Positions 1 to 7,951 of a stretch of 64,000 bases of DNA are shown here, one piece after another. A program made the translations under genes and the position numbers. Numbering within the stretch: the first letter of the stretch is position 1; every line of letters begins with the position of its first letter. Origin of the DNA: Eubacteriales bacterium (lineage in GTDB: Bacteria > Bacillota > Clostridia > Lachnospirales > Lachnospiraceae); assembly GCA_030524175.1 (NCBI GenBank), contig JAUNHC010000008.1, positions 105,324 to 169,323 of the forward strand. Direction: 5' to 3'. The notes under the pieces are model-generated. The model worked only from the letters and a program-made list of their open reading frames with translations, had not been told where the DNA came from and made no database searches.

Positions 1-11
1 GGGCACAGTGA

Positions 12-830
12 TCACTTGGGCTGACACACAGGACAATAGTAAACAGAGCCGCCTAAATAAGCTTCCTTGGTTATCATACCGCCGCACACAGGGCAGCCTG
101 CCTTCCATGTATTTTTAGACAACTGTGTTTTATATCCTCCGGGATTTCCAAAAAGATCCTTTTCCGTGTCACGTCCGCCTTGGTCAGTCATCTCCCGGAG
201 TACAGAAATTGTACATTCTAAAAGCTGTTCTCTCTCATCCTGGCTTAAACTTTCCAGTTTACTTTTGGGATTTATATGAGCCTTAAACAGAATATCCTGT
301 ATCACCCCATTGCCGATTCCAGGAAATCGCTGTTCTGTAGCCAGAAGGGCTTTTATGCTAAGTGTGGGCTTGCTTTTCCCGATCATTGTCCAATAATATT
401 CTTTAAATCCATCTGAAAAGGGTGAAACAAAACCTTTGCTTTTATCATAATATTCATTATCGTAATCCTGATCATGAAGTATGATCCCTCCATACATAGC
501 CACCGTAAAAACCAGAGCTGTCCCATCCTCAAAGCTGATCATAAGCTGATAATTTTTCGGTACTTTCTCTTCAGGCATCAGTCTTACATTTACTCCGTCA
601 TTAAAACAAAGCCTCTTCCCTCCCTCAAAGGATATTTCACAAAAAATCCCAAAGCCAGCAGCCCCGGCAATGGTTTTCCCCTTTAGACCATCTTCATATT
701 CCCCTGGTTCTCCGTTATACCAACAAAACTTATGTACTTTCGTGGGCGGATAAACATGACTGACGATTTTCCCTGTAACATTCTGTTCAAGCTGACTGCT
801 CAAAGCCAATACTTCCGGTAATTCAAGCAT
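12..830 (-). CDS. Fpg/Nei-family DNA glycosylase-like protein, catalytic residues not conserved
   Basis: This 272-residue protein has the architecture of formamidopyrimidine-DNA glycosylase / endonuclease VIII, enzymes that excise oxidised bases. The N-terminus reads MLELPEV, a helix-two-turn-helix segment lies near residues 165-185 (PGIGNGVIQDILFKAHIN), and a C-terminal zinc finger has two CPVC pairs near residues 245-270. The start is supported by AAAGGAGG just upstream. In active Fpg/Nei the residue after the initiator Met is the proline nucleophile; here it is Leu. The conserved Fpg Lys57 position aligns with GAAGFGIF and holds no Lys, and the zinc-finger Arg (GRS) is GGS. It therefore belongs to a divergent branch that may bind damaged DNA or use other chemistry. 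Family membership is confident; activity is uncertain. Confidence 0.8.
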   Translation of the reverse strand: MLELPEVLALSSQLEQNVTGKIVSHVYPPTKVHKFCWYNGEPGEYEDGLKGKTIAGAAGFGIFCEISFEGGKRLCFNDGVNVRLMPEEKVPKNYQLMISFEDGTALVFTVAMYGGIILHDQDYDNEYYDKSKGFVSPFSDGFKEYYWTMIGKSKPTLSIKALLATEQRFPGIGNGVIQDILFKAHINPKSKLESLSQDEREQLLECTISVLREMTDQGGRDTEKDLFGNPGGYKTQLSKNTWKAGCPVCGGMITKEAYLGGSVYYCPVCQPK

Positions 831-893
831 GTGGTTCCTCCTTTTCCGTTTCTGTTCGCGCCGTGACCAATTACCCTTTTCCGTCTCTTATCT

Positions 894-1394
894 CTATCCG
901 TTAAAGTTTCCTGCCAATGAATCAGATGCTAATTTATCAAGCTGCTCCCCTGCAATGCGGTATACGGTCCATTCACTCATCTGCCTGGCCCCCATGGATA
1001 AATAAAAATCAATACTGGGTTGATTCCAGTCAAGACATGACCATTCCAGCCTCCCGCAGCCCCGCTCCTTAGCCGTTTCTGCCAGCTTCATAAACAGTGC
1101 CTTGCCATATCCTTTTCCCCTGTATTCCGGTTTCACATACAAATCTTCCAGATAAATCCCTGCTCTCCCCAAGAAAGTGGAGAAATTATGGAAGAATAAA
1201 GCAAAACCAACTTCACAGTTATCCTTAACAGCAAATAAAACTTCTGCTTTTTTCTCGTCAAAAATCCATTGCTCCAACAATTCCTCTGTGGCAACTACTT
1301 CATCCAGCATATGTTCATATTCTGCCAGTTCCTTAATAAAATTTAAAATAACCTTTACATCTCCCCGCTCTGCATAGCGAAATAATAACTCCAT
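894..1394 (-). CDS. GNAT family N-acetyltransferase
   Basis: A 166-residue acetyltransferase of the GCN5-related fold that would move an acetyl group from acetyl-CoA to an amine. The acetyl-CoA loop is visible as YRGKGYGKALF near residues 90-100, followed by the C-terminal core with WNQPSIDFYLSMGA, typical of the spermidine/diamine acetyltransferase-like subgroup. The start is placed at the Met of MELLFRY because GGAGG stands eight bases before it; an in-frame Met further upstream lacks such a site. It is one of several GNAT genes in the first 11 kb. The substrate cannot be told from sequence; a polyamine or small amine is an inference from the subgroup pattern. Confidence 0.85.
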   Translation of the reverse strand: MELLFRYAERGDVKVILNFIKELAEYEHMLDEVVATEELLEQWIFDEKKAEVLFAVKDNCEVGFALFFHNFSTFLGRAGIYLEDLYVKPEYRGKGYGKALFMKLAETAKERGCGRLEWSCLDWNQPSIDFYLSMGARQMSEWTVYRIAGEQLDKLASDSLAGNFNG

Positions 1395-1516
1395 GTTTTT
1401 TTCCTCCATCTTTACTATTAAAATTCCGGACGGCAGCCACAAGATGACGCATACGCATGCAGAATCTCATGGATATCCCACCGGCTGACCCGTATGTACA
1501 AACAGGCCGACAGACT

Positions 1517-2230
1517 TCATGCCTCACTGCCCATCTGTGTCTTAGAAGAAATAAGCCTGGACCGGCCTTCTGCTTTCACCAGATTCTCCAATTCCTTTAG
1601 GGCATCCTTCCCAATCCAAACCTGAGCTTTATTTCCGCTGTCCAACAGTTCATGTGCAAGAAGAATTGCTTTTTCATTATAGTTAAAATCCCGTTTTCCA
1701 ATTTCACGAAGAGCCCAGGAAATAGCTTTTTTAACATGCTCCCGCTCATCCTGTGAATATTTGGAAATCAGCTCCAAATAATCATCCAGCACCTCATCTG
1801 AAATTTCCTTCTCATGAATGGCGGCTGAAGCCATCAAGGTAAAAGCAGCCCGCTTTTCATAAGTTTTGGGGGAGACTATCCATTTTGTGATCAAATCGTT
1901 GTAACCCTTTATTTTTACCAGGAGATTTTTACATAAATGATCACACAAGTCCCAGGAAATCACATCACCCATAAGAGCCCCTGCCTCTTCTAAAGATGTC
2001 TGTTTTTTATCAAACAACAGCACTGCCAATAGTCTTGCCTCATGATAGCCTGTCTCCCAAAGTTCATGAGCAAGAATATTAGATTTTCCTATACTTTTCG
2101 CCAGTTTTCTCACATCTCCCGTGGAAACACCAATACTACACTCCTCCGGTATTCCCATTTTAACTACATTGGCTTTATATTTTTCAGAAGCCATCGACTG
2201 TAACTGGGAAATAATTTCTCTGCTTTCCAT
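1517..2230 (-). CDS. AlkD-like DNA alkylation repair protein
   Basis: A 237-residue all-helical protein resembling the AlkC/AlkD HEAT-repeat glycosylases that remove N3- and N7-alkylated purines. Recognisable segments are GVSTGDVRKLAKSIG near the N-terminus, HEARLLAVLLFD near residue 65, WDLCDHL near residue 95 and KKAISWALREIGKRD near residue 165, which match the DNA-facing helices of that family. GGGAGG precedes the start. Its neighbours include an Fpg/Nei-like protein and, further right, Tag, so this end of the window groups base-repair functions although they are not all in one transcript. No missing element was noticed. A general HEAT-repeat protein is the only serious alternative. Confidence 0.8.
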   Translation of the reverse strand: MESREIISQLQSMASEKYKANVVKMGIPEECSIGVSTGDVRKLAKSIGKSNILAHELWETGYHEARLLAVLLFDKKQTSLEEAGALMGDVISWDLCDHLCKNLLVKIKGYNDLITKWIVSPKTYEKRAAFTLMASAAIHEKEISDEVLDDYLELISKYSQDEREHVKKAISWALREIGKRDFNYNEKAILLAHELLDSGNKAQVWIGKDALKELENLVKAEGRSRLISSKTQMGSEA

Positions 2231-2255
2231 TCATATATCCTCCCGTCTTCACACC

Positions 2256-2657
2256 TTATCGATGTTGTATTGACATAGCAAAAGTTCCCTGAGCATATTC
2301 AAACCCTAAATGGTTATAAAATCCTACAAGCTGCTGATTTTCCGCAATTAAAATCAAATACAAGTAATCATTATACTTTTCCTTCACCAAATCCACAAGT
2401 ATCTTGGCGATACCACACTTTTGAAATTCAGGTTCCACCAACAGATAATGAATATACGCCGTCAGTTCACCATCATCAATAGCATTTATTAATCCAATCA
2501 ACCGCCCGTCAGCCCAGGCAGTAAACACTGTCTCGCAATTATTGAGCGCCTTGTATAACCGCTCAGGATAATTACCGGAAAGCCACCCTACCGATAAAAA
2601 CAATTCCTGCAATTGTTCCCGGGTGAATTCTCTTTCTGAAGAATATATAATTTTCAT
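2256..2657 (-). CDS. GNAT family N-acetyltransferase
   Basis: A 133-residue GNAT protein beginning MKIIYSSEREFTREQLQELF. It shows the family core: GLINAIDDGELTAYIHYLLVEPEFQKCGIAKILV near residues 55-90, where the usual Q/R-x-x-G-x-G/A acetyl-CoA loop reads QKCGIAK, then the closing YNHLGFEY segment. The start is set at the Met 11 residues inside the longest frame because TAGGGA lies just before it. It ends 25 bases before the AlkD-like gene and could be cotranscribed with it. The size and the N-terminal pattern resemble a group of small GNATs found widely in Firmicutes. Substrate unknown. Confidence 0.8.
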   Translation of the reverse strand: MKIIYSSEREFTREQLQELFLSVGWLSGNYPERLYKALNNCETVFTAWADGRLIGLINAIDDGELTAYIHYLLVEPEFQKCGIAKILVDLVKEKYNDYLYLILIAENQQLVGFYNHLGFEYAQGTFAMSIQHR

Positions 2658-2774
2658 GATTTCCCTACTTTTTCTGATATCCAAATACAAGTGATAAGGA
2701 CCCTTTATATAACCTGACTTTAGTTGACAATTTAGTCATTACGCTGAAAATTATTGCATTACAAGAAGGCATAG

Positions 2775-2878
2775 ATTTCAATTCACGAGATTCCATACGA
2801 ATCTCGACTAAGGGCAAACGCCGTATGTCCTTTGAGACAGCAAAATTTCAATCCACGAGATTCCATACGAATCTCGAC
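2775..2878 (-). CRISPR. Two-repeat CRISPR remnant, I-C-type repeat
   Basis: Two 34-base repeats at 2775-2808 and 2845-2878 differ by one base and enclose a 36-base spacer. Read on the minus strand each repeat starts GTCGAG and ends GTGGATTGAAAT, the 3' handle of type I-C repeats; the middle is a palindrome, GAGATTCGTATGGAATCTC. The minus-strand orientation puts the AT-rich leader on the high-coordinate side. The repeat with the mismatch (TTCAATTCAC) is the distal one, as expected at a trailer end. No cas gene is present in the window. Confidence 0.85.
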
Positions 2879-3042
2879 AGCAAAAATGCACAATTTATTC
2901 TCAATATTATATGTAATATCCCCAAATTTTTGTGCATTATTTATTTAGGAAATAATTAAGTAAGAATTCACTTATTTATAAATATAGTTTGTTTTACTGG
3001 TGCGAATCCACCTATAATTTTATGTTTACTTATGATTCGCAC
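2879..3042 (-). promoter_or_regulatory. CRISPR leader of the first array with conserved hairpin
   Basis: An AT-rich stretch directly upstream, in transcription sense, of the first array. It begins AGCAAAA next to the repeat, as the second array's leader does, and contains at 2999-3042 an imperfect hairpin with arms GGTGCGAATC and GATTCGCAC around a TTTTATGTTTACTT core. The same element occurs at 5335-5379 beside the second array. I recall a similar GTGCGAAC hairpin upstream of other I-C arrays; that link is from memory. Confidence 0.65.
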
Positions 3043-3319
3043 TTAATAGTTTTCAAACAAACTTTATTGACACTGATTATGATGAATAAATTCCAAAATA
3101 TATTATTATTTCAACACATCATTTCCATAAATTCTATCGTAGGAATATATTTATGAAAAGCCACTCTATACTCACTAAATCCCTAATATTGTCCCAAGAC
3201 AATAAACAACTGGAAGTATCTCATAAATATGGACTTCGATTTATATTAGGCAGCAAAAAAATAACTATATTTAACTTTTTAATATTCTCTACACACGGGA
3301 AATATCCAACGAATTTATA

Positions 3320-3606
3320 GTCTATTAACATTTTATCCAAACTTTGACGGAGTTCTGTCAAAAGAAAGTTCCAGCAATTTATATTCGTTCTCAATGATAT
3401 CAACCACCTCAAAGTCAAACTTCTTAGGAAATGTTTAACCAGTAGCCAAGACTTTTGCCTTTTACACCAAGCATACAAAAGCTAGACTTACCCTTTTCTT
3501 TAGCATCGGACAAACAATACTCCATCAACGATTTTCCGTAACCTTTTCATTAAGCGTTCTAAAAACATGTCCTTCATTTAGTCTGGATAGCCACTGCCGC
3601 TTTATT
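3320..3606 (-). pseudogene. Decayed YoaP-like GNAT acetyltransferase
   Basis: Minus-strand translation gives consecutive fragments of one GNAT protein spread over three frames. In order they read KRQWLSRLNEGHVFRTLNEK, then after a gap GYGKSLMEYCLSDAKEKGKS with the acetyl-CoA loop, then KRQKSWLLVKHF, then KKFDFEVVDIIENEYKLLEL. The order and spacing match the YoaP-type acetyltransferases. The part between the first two fragments (beta strands 2-4) is missing, and at least three frame changes and several stops are present, so it cannot make a protein. It lies directly downstream of the GNAT pair at 3607-4562. The region 3043-3319 beyond it is AT-rich with nothing recognisable. Confidence 0.65.
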
Positions 3607-4047
3607 TCAATCAGTTCCATGGTCCCCTGCTGTCACCCAAACTGACATGCCATGTCCGTCAAAATCATTTGGTCTTTTCAGGAATCCAAGATTCTCATAA
3701 AAACATTCTCTTTTCTTAGCAGAATTTAAAGCAAACATTATCCTGTCACCGGCTTGAGACGAATCAATAACTTTTTTCATTAAAGTTCTAACTATGCTCT
3801 CTCCGATTCCCTTTCGTTGATATTCTGGTAATACAATAATATCTGCTATATATGCAGTATATCCAAAATCAAATAACACTCTGCCCATACCTACTGCCTT
3901 TTCTCCATCTCGGGCCACGGTAATAAATGTAGAATGGTCTAATCCTCGTATTGCCTGCTGTTCTGTCAGCGCCTGCCAACCAACAGCGACTCTCAATTCA
4001 TTATATTCTATACCCGTCATGTCTTCGCCAAATATAATCTTATTCAC
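3607..4047 (-). CDS. GNAT family N-acetyltransferase
   Basis: A 146-residue GNAT protein. The central strands read GMGRVLFDFGYTAYIADIIV and the acetyl-CoA loop reads PEYQRKGIGESIV near residues 75-87; the end has ENLGFLKRPNDFDGHGMSVWV, a pattern common in GNATs of the YjcF/arylalkylamine-like subgroup. Its start overlaps the stop of the upstream GNAT gene by four bases (ATGA), so the two are probably translationally coupled. Substrate not recognisable. The pair sits between two CRISPR arrays and next to a decayed GNAT. Confidence 0.85.
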   Translation of the reverse strand: MNKIIFGEDMTGIEYNELRVAVGWQALTEQQAIRGLDHSTFITVARDGEKAVGMGRVLFDFGYTAYIADIIVLPEYQRKGIGESIVRTLMKKVIDSSQAGDRIMFALNSAKKRECFYENLGFLKRPNDFDGHGMSVWVTAGDHGTD

Positions 4048-4562
4048 AATCTTATCTCCTTATATTCTTCGGTTTTAATTGCCTTTTGCCAAAAAGGGGA
4101 ATCTGTTTGGCAATACTTTTTCATTACAAAATTAGTGAGTAAGATTCCTTCACGATCTACTTGTTGTTCTTTTATCATTTTATATCCACGCATTTCAAAA
4201 AAAGGACGAGCAGTAATCGAGGCATGAACTGTTATAGAAGACCCTAATGCTTGTTTTTCAAGCATGTTACAAATCTGGGTTCCAATGCCCTGTCCTTGGC
4301 AATCCTTATGAACATAAAGTCTGTCAATATAGCTATTAGCGGCATCAAAATCTCCAAAACCTGCAATCATCCCATTATTTTCAACGACGATACTATAATG
4401 CTGCAGAAATGAACGGTTCCAGTCTTTAAAATCTATTTTTCCAGAAGCCCAAACATCTACCTGTTTCTGACTGTAATCTCTTATATTAATTGTATGAACT
4501 GTTTCATAAAATAGCTTTGCTATTTGATTTAAGTCTTGTGGGTGATATCTTCTGATCATCAA
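4044..4562 (-). CDS. GNAT family N-acetyltransferase
   Basis: A 172-residue GNAT protein starting MMIRRYHPQDLNQIAKLFYETVHTINIRDYS, a pattern seen in acetyltransferases of the PhnO/YafP type. The acetyl-CoA loop is VHKDCQGQGIGTQI near residues 82-95 and the later core reads ITVHASITARPFFEMRGY. GAGGAAG precedes the start. It is the first gene of a two-gene unit with the GNAT at 3607-4047. Based on the YafP-like motifs it may act on a small toxic amine or analogue, but this is an inference; the substrate is unknown. Confidence 0.85.
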   Translation of the reverse strand: MMIRRYHPQDLNQIAKLFYETVHTINIRDYSQKQVDVWASGKIDFKDWNRSFLQHYSIVVENNGMIAGFGDFDAANSYIDRLYVHKDCQGQGIGTQICNMLEKQALGSSITVHASITARPFFEMRGYKMIKEQQVDREGILLTNFVMKKYCQTDSPFWQKAIKTEEYKEIRL

Positions 4563-4631
4563 TTTATTTCTTCCTCTCTCTATTCCTATAGAGTGGCATT
4601 TCCTGGTCGAATCATTACGTCATTTGAGCAA

Positions 4632-5207
4632 TTTTAATCTTCACCCATCTCTACACGCGTAAAGTGACACTGAGCCGCCGCATTTCCAATCTCAATGGAT
4701 GAATTCCACCCCACACTTTACTCGCATAAAGTAACCAGGATTTTACTGGGAGAGGAAATGATTAAAAAAATTTCAATTCACACTTTACCCGCGTAAAGTG
4801 ACCAATTACCACTCGCTGTGGTTTGACAACTGGTTATTTCAATCCACACTTTACTCGCGTAAAGTGACCCAGGTCATCATACATATAATCACGGATATAG
4901 CAATTTCAATCCACACTTTACTCGCGTAAAGTGACGCGATCCACACGCATCCTGTAAAAATTGTCCGGGATTTCAATCCACACTTTTACTCGCGTAAAGT
5001 GACCGGTTACAGAGATGGGTAAACATGAGAGCAATATTTATTTCAATCCACACTTTACTCGCGTAAAGTGACCCGGGCGGTTATTTTTGAGGCCAAGCAT
5101 ACAGATATTTCAATCCACACTTTACTCGCGTAAAGTGACACTACTACGATGCGCAGATCTATGTTGATACATACATTTCAATCCACACTTTACTCGCGTA
5201 AAGTGAC
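4632..5207 (-). CRISPR. Nine-repeat CRISPR array, I-C-type repeat, no cas genes nearby
   Basis: Repeats of 33 bases lie at about 4632-4668 and 4702-4735 (both degenerate), then 4770, 4836, 4903, 4970, 5040, 5107 and 5175. Spacers are 33-36 bases. On the minus strand the repeat reads GTCACTTTACGCGAG... ending GTGGATTGAAAT, again an I-C-type handle with a palindromic core (ACTTTACGCG/CGCGTAAAGT). Decay rises to the left, the expected trailer end, so transcription is leftward from a leader at 5208-5380. The repeat at 4970-5003 carries an extra T. No cas genes lie on either side. Confidence 0.95.
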
Positions 5208-5380
5208 AGCAAAATCATACAATAAAAGCCATTAATTTTTGTAAATCTATCACAAGTTTTTCTTTATTTTATCAAAATATCTGAAAAACATCAAGTAAAT
5301 CCCCTCAAATATCTCATATATATATCATTTATTTGGTGCGAATCTCCCGGGAGTTTTATGTTTACTTGGGGTTCGCACCA
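5208..5380 (-). promoter_or_regulatory. CRISPR leader of the second array with conserved hairpin
   Basis: An AT-rich leader beginning AGCAAAA immediately after the leader-proximal repeat. Its distal end holds a hairpin at 5335-5379 with near-perfect arms GGTGCGAATC and GGTTCGCACC around TTTTATGTTTACTT. The hairpin core is shared almost base for base with 2999-3042, although the two arrays' repeats differ and the intervening leader is diverged. Confidence 0.7.
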
Positions 5381-5485
5381 TTTCAATTTTAGTGATATGA
5401 CCTTGCCAGTTACGCTTTAATTATATAACTGGGGATTGGGAAATCAAAATGTATAGCTTGATATAGATTGTTTCCTTAGCTTTTC

Positions 5486-6271
5486 TTACAACAGCAGGTA
5501 GGTGGGCTGCATTTTCTCAAATGTACAGAAATGTGTAAAGCCCAATTCTTTTAGAGCACCGCTTACTTGGCGGATATGATCGCCCAGATGTTCTGCATCA
5601 TGGGTATCTGAGCCGATTGTAATGATTTTTCCGCCGAGCTTGTGGTAGCATTTAAGGATAGCTTTAGATGGCATTAAGTCGTTGAGACCGTACTTGAAGC
5701 TGGATGTATTTATTTCAATACCCTTTCCATCTGATATGACTTGGCGGAGTATTTTTTCTATAATATCCATTATATTGTTATCTGGATAATTCCCATAATC
5801 ATCGTATCGTTTGATCATATCCAAATGACCCAGAACTGAATAGTTTTTATACTTTTGTACTACATTGTAAATGGCTTCATAATATGCTCTGTGAAACTCT
5901 TCCTGGCTTTTGCCTTCCTGGAATTGATAGTTCCAGAACTCTTTGTTGTCCACTTGATGGTTACTGAGGATTATAAAATCAAAGGGCCAGGTTTCAAAAT
6001 CTTTTTGAAAAAGAGGAATGGTTTGGGACTGAACTCCAAATTCTATTCCCGTTTTCAGGGTAATTTTTCCTGCGTATTTTTTCTTGTATATTTCCACTGC
6101 TTTAAAATATGATGGATAATTACAGTTCAAGTCAGTTTTTATTCCGTAATCTACATGTTCTGTAAATGCAATTTCATCCAGGCCATTTTTGAGTCCCTGT
6201 AAAATCATATTCTCCATGAGACATTGGGAATCGTCACTGTAACAGGTATGAACATGATAATCTGCTAACAT
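5486..6271 (-). CDS. hisJ: PHP-domain histidinol-phosphatase
   Basis: A 261-residue PHP-family metal-dependent phosphatase. Metal-binding motifs are visible: DYHVHTCYSDDS at residues 3-15, EHVDYGI near residue 38, a GIEFGVQ strand near residue 78, LGHLDMIKRY near residue 150 and GSDTHDAEHLG near residue 222. This set and the length fit HisK/HisJ-type histidinol-phosphate phosphatase, which makes histidinol in histidine biosynthesis. GAGGAGAAG precedes the start. No other his gene is in the window, so a role as a different PHP phosphoesterase cannot be excluded. Confidence 0.8.
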   Translation of the reverse strand: MLADYHVHTCYSDDSQCLMENMILQGLKNGLDEIAFTEHVDYGIKTDLNCNYPSYFKAVEIYKKKYAGKITLKTGIEFGVQSQTIPLFQKDFETWPFDFIILSNHQVDNKEFWNYQFQEGKSQEEFHRAYYEAIYNVVQKYKNYSVLGHLDMIKRYDDYGNYPDNNIMDIIEKILRQVISDGKGIEINTSSFKYGLNDLMPSKAILKCYHKLGGKIITIGSDTHDAEHLGDHIRQVSGALKELGFTHFCTFEKMQPTYLLL

Positions 6272-6356
6272 TCTCTTCTCCTCTTCTTCATAATGTATTG
6301 GTTAACGGAGCCGTAAAATTTCCGAGAATCCTACAACTGCTAAGTTTATTCCATAT

Positions 6357-7709
6357 TTATAGGGTATCTGTGGTTAAATTATTAAGCCACTTATATCTTT
6401 TATAGTGGCGGTACACAGCAGGCAGTTTAATAAGCTCATCCAAATTCAGCAAAAAATATACAGCCATGACAGGAAGCTTAAAGGCAAAAGCAGCCAGCAT
6501 TCCTGCAGGTACGATAATCAGCCACATAGTAACCGTATCGCACAGCAGTCCGAATTTCGTATCACCTCCGGCACAAAAAATACCGGCGATCACTGTGGAA
6601 TTAATTGATTTCCCTACCAAATAATAAGAGCAAACATATAGCATGAGCCGAAGGTATTCCTGTGCCTGACTGCTTAAATTAGTAAACCGCATGATCACCG
6701 TACCGGATATGAGCAGAAGAAGTCCTGACACTATCCCTGCTGCCAAAGATACTCTGCACAGCCTTGCACCATACTCTTTGGCTTGTTTAAGATCTCCTTT
6801 TCCCAGTTCATTCCCCACAAGAATACCGCTCCCTGTGCCAATCCCCAGACACATACAGGCAATAATGTTTTTTACAATATTTGCAATGGAATTTGCCGCT
6901 ACCGCATCATTGCCAAGATGCCCCATAATAACGGAAAACATAGTGAATCCACATCCCCATACCAGTTCATTGGCTAAAACCGGAAATGTATAGCGGTAAA
7001 AGTCACATTTTAAACGTTTACTTCCGGACAATAATAGCTTCAGTCTGATCCGTACTCTATCTTTCTTCCTATTTTCTGCCAAGACCAAAAGCAATTCTAT
7101 CGCCCTGGAAATCACAGTAGCCACAGCTGCTCCGGCTATTCCCATCTTTGGAACCCCAAAAAGGCCAAAAATAAACACTGCATTCAGAACAATATTTATA
7201 ATCACAGCTGCTGAACCATATATTGTGCTGCGCAAGGTCCTCCCGCTGTTTTTCATAATACATAAATAAATCTGTGAAACGCCAGCAAACAAATAAGACC
7301 AGCTTACCTTCCGCAAATATTCTTCTCCAAGTCCGATCAGTGCGTTTTCATTTGTAAAAATCCTCATAAGTGATCCCGGTACCAGGGAAGCTGCAAAAAA
7401 GAATAAAAGAGAGACAAACATAGACATTTTAAGTGCTATTGCAAGCACCTGTTCCACTGACTTGCTGTCTCCTTTTCCCCAATACTGGGCAGCAAGTACA
7501 GTGGCCCCGATGGTAAGGGCAGCGTAAAAAAGATTCAGCACAAACTGTACCTGTGTTGCCAGCGAAACTGCCGACAAAGCTTCTTGGTTTAGCAGGCCAA
7601 GCATAAGTGCATCAGATGCACTTACCAAAGCAGAAAGCAGGTTCTGCATAGTTATAGGCAAAACCAATGCTAACAGCCTTTTATAAAATTTCATATTTTT
7701 ATTTTCCAT
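6357..7709 (-). CDS. MATE family multidrug efflux transporter
   Basis: A 450-residue integral membrane protein of the MATE/NorM family, cation-coupled exporters of drugs and cationic compounds. It has about twelve hydrophobic segments in two homologous halves: the first starts LALVLPITMQNLLSALVSASDALMLG and the second YTFPVLANELVWGCGFTMFSVIMG. Typical glycine-rich loops such as GTGSGILVGNELGKGD are present. AAAGGGG stands before the start. It is divergent from the AraC-family gene at 7952, which may control it. Length is normal for the family. Confidence 0.9.
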   Translation of the reverse strand: MENKNMKFYKRLLALVLPITMQNLLSALVSASDALMLGLLNQEALSAVSLATQVQFVLNLFYAALTIGATVLAAQYWGKGDSKSVEQVLAIALKMSMFVSLLFFFAASLVPGSLMRIFTNENALIGLGEEYLRKVSWSYLFAGVSQIYLCIMKNSGRTLRSTIYGSAAVIINIVLNAVFIFGLFGVPKMGIAGAAVATVISRAIELLLVLAENRKKDRVRIRLKLLLSGSKRLKCDFYRYTFPVLANELVWGCGFTMFSVIMGHLGNDAVAANSIANIVKNIIACMCLGIGTGSGILVGNELGKGDLKQAKEYGARLCRVSLAAGIVSGLLLLISGTVIMRFTNLSSQAQEYLRLMLYVCSYYLVGKSINSTVIAGIFCAGGDTKFGLLCDTVTMWLIIVPAGMLAAFAFKLPVMAVYFLLNLDELIKLPAVYRHYKRYKWLNNLTTDTL

Positions 7710-7951
7710 TTCTTCTGCCCCTTTACAAATTTTTCTGTTTCTTTAAAATTCATATCCCGTGTTCTCTGCACGTATCTGTGTTATAATAAAAACATCTTAA
7801 GAATATACCCCTGAAACTCTCCAGGATAATGGGATCATACACGTCTTGTGTTCGTGTTCATGGTGTAATCATAATGTCAGGCTGAAAGTTTCTCTAACAC
7901 AATAATTTAAATTTATTATAACAATCGTATTTTTTTAAAGGAGCTTATAAA

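Noticed and set aside
4563-5485. cas genes beside the CRISPR array
   Set aside because: Neighbours on both sides are GNAT genes and a PHP phosphatase; no Cas1, Cas2, Cas3 or Cas8c motifs were found in any frame.
7710-7951. Possible riboswitch between the MATE and AraC genes
   Set aside because: The region can pair in several ways but shows none of the fixed bases of purine, guanidine, THF or other classes I checked.
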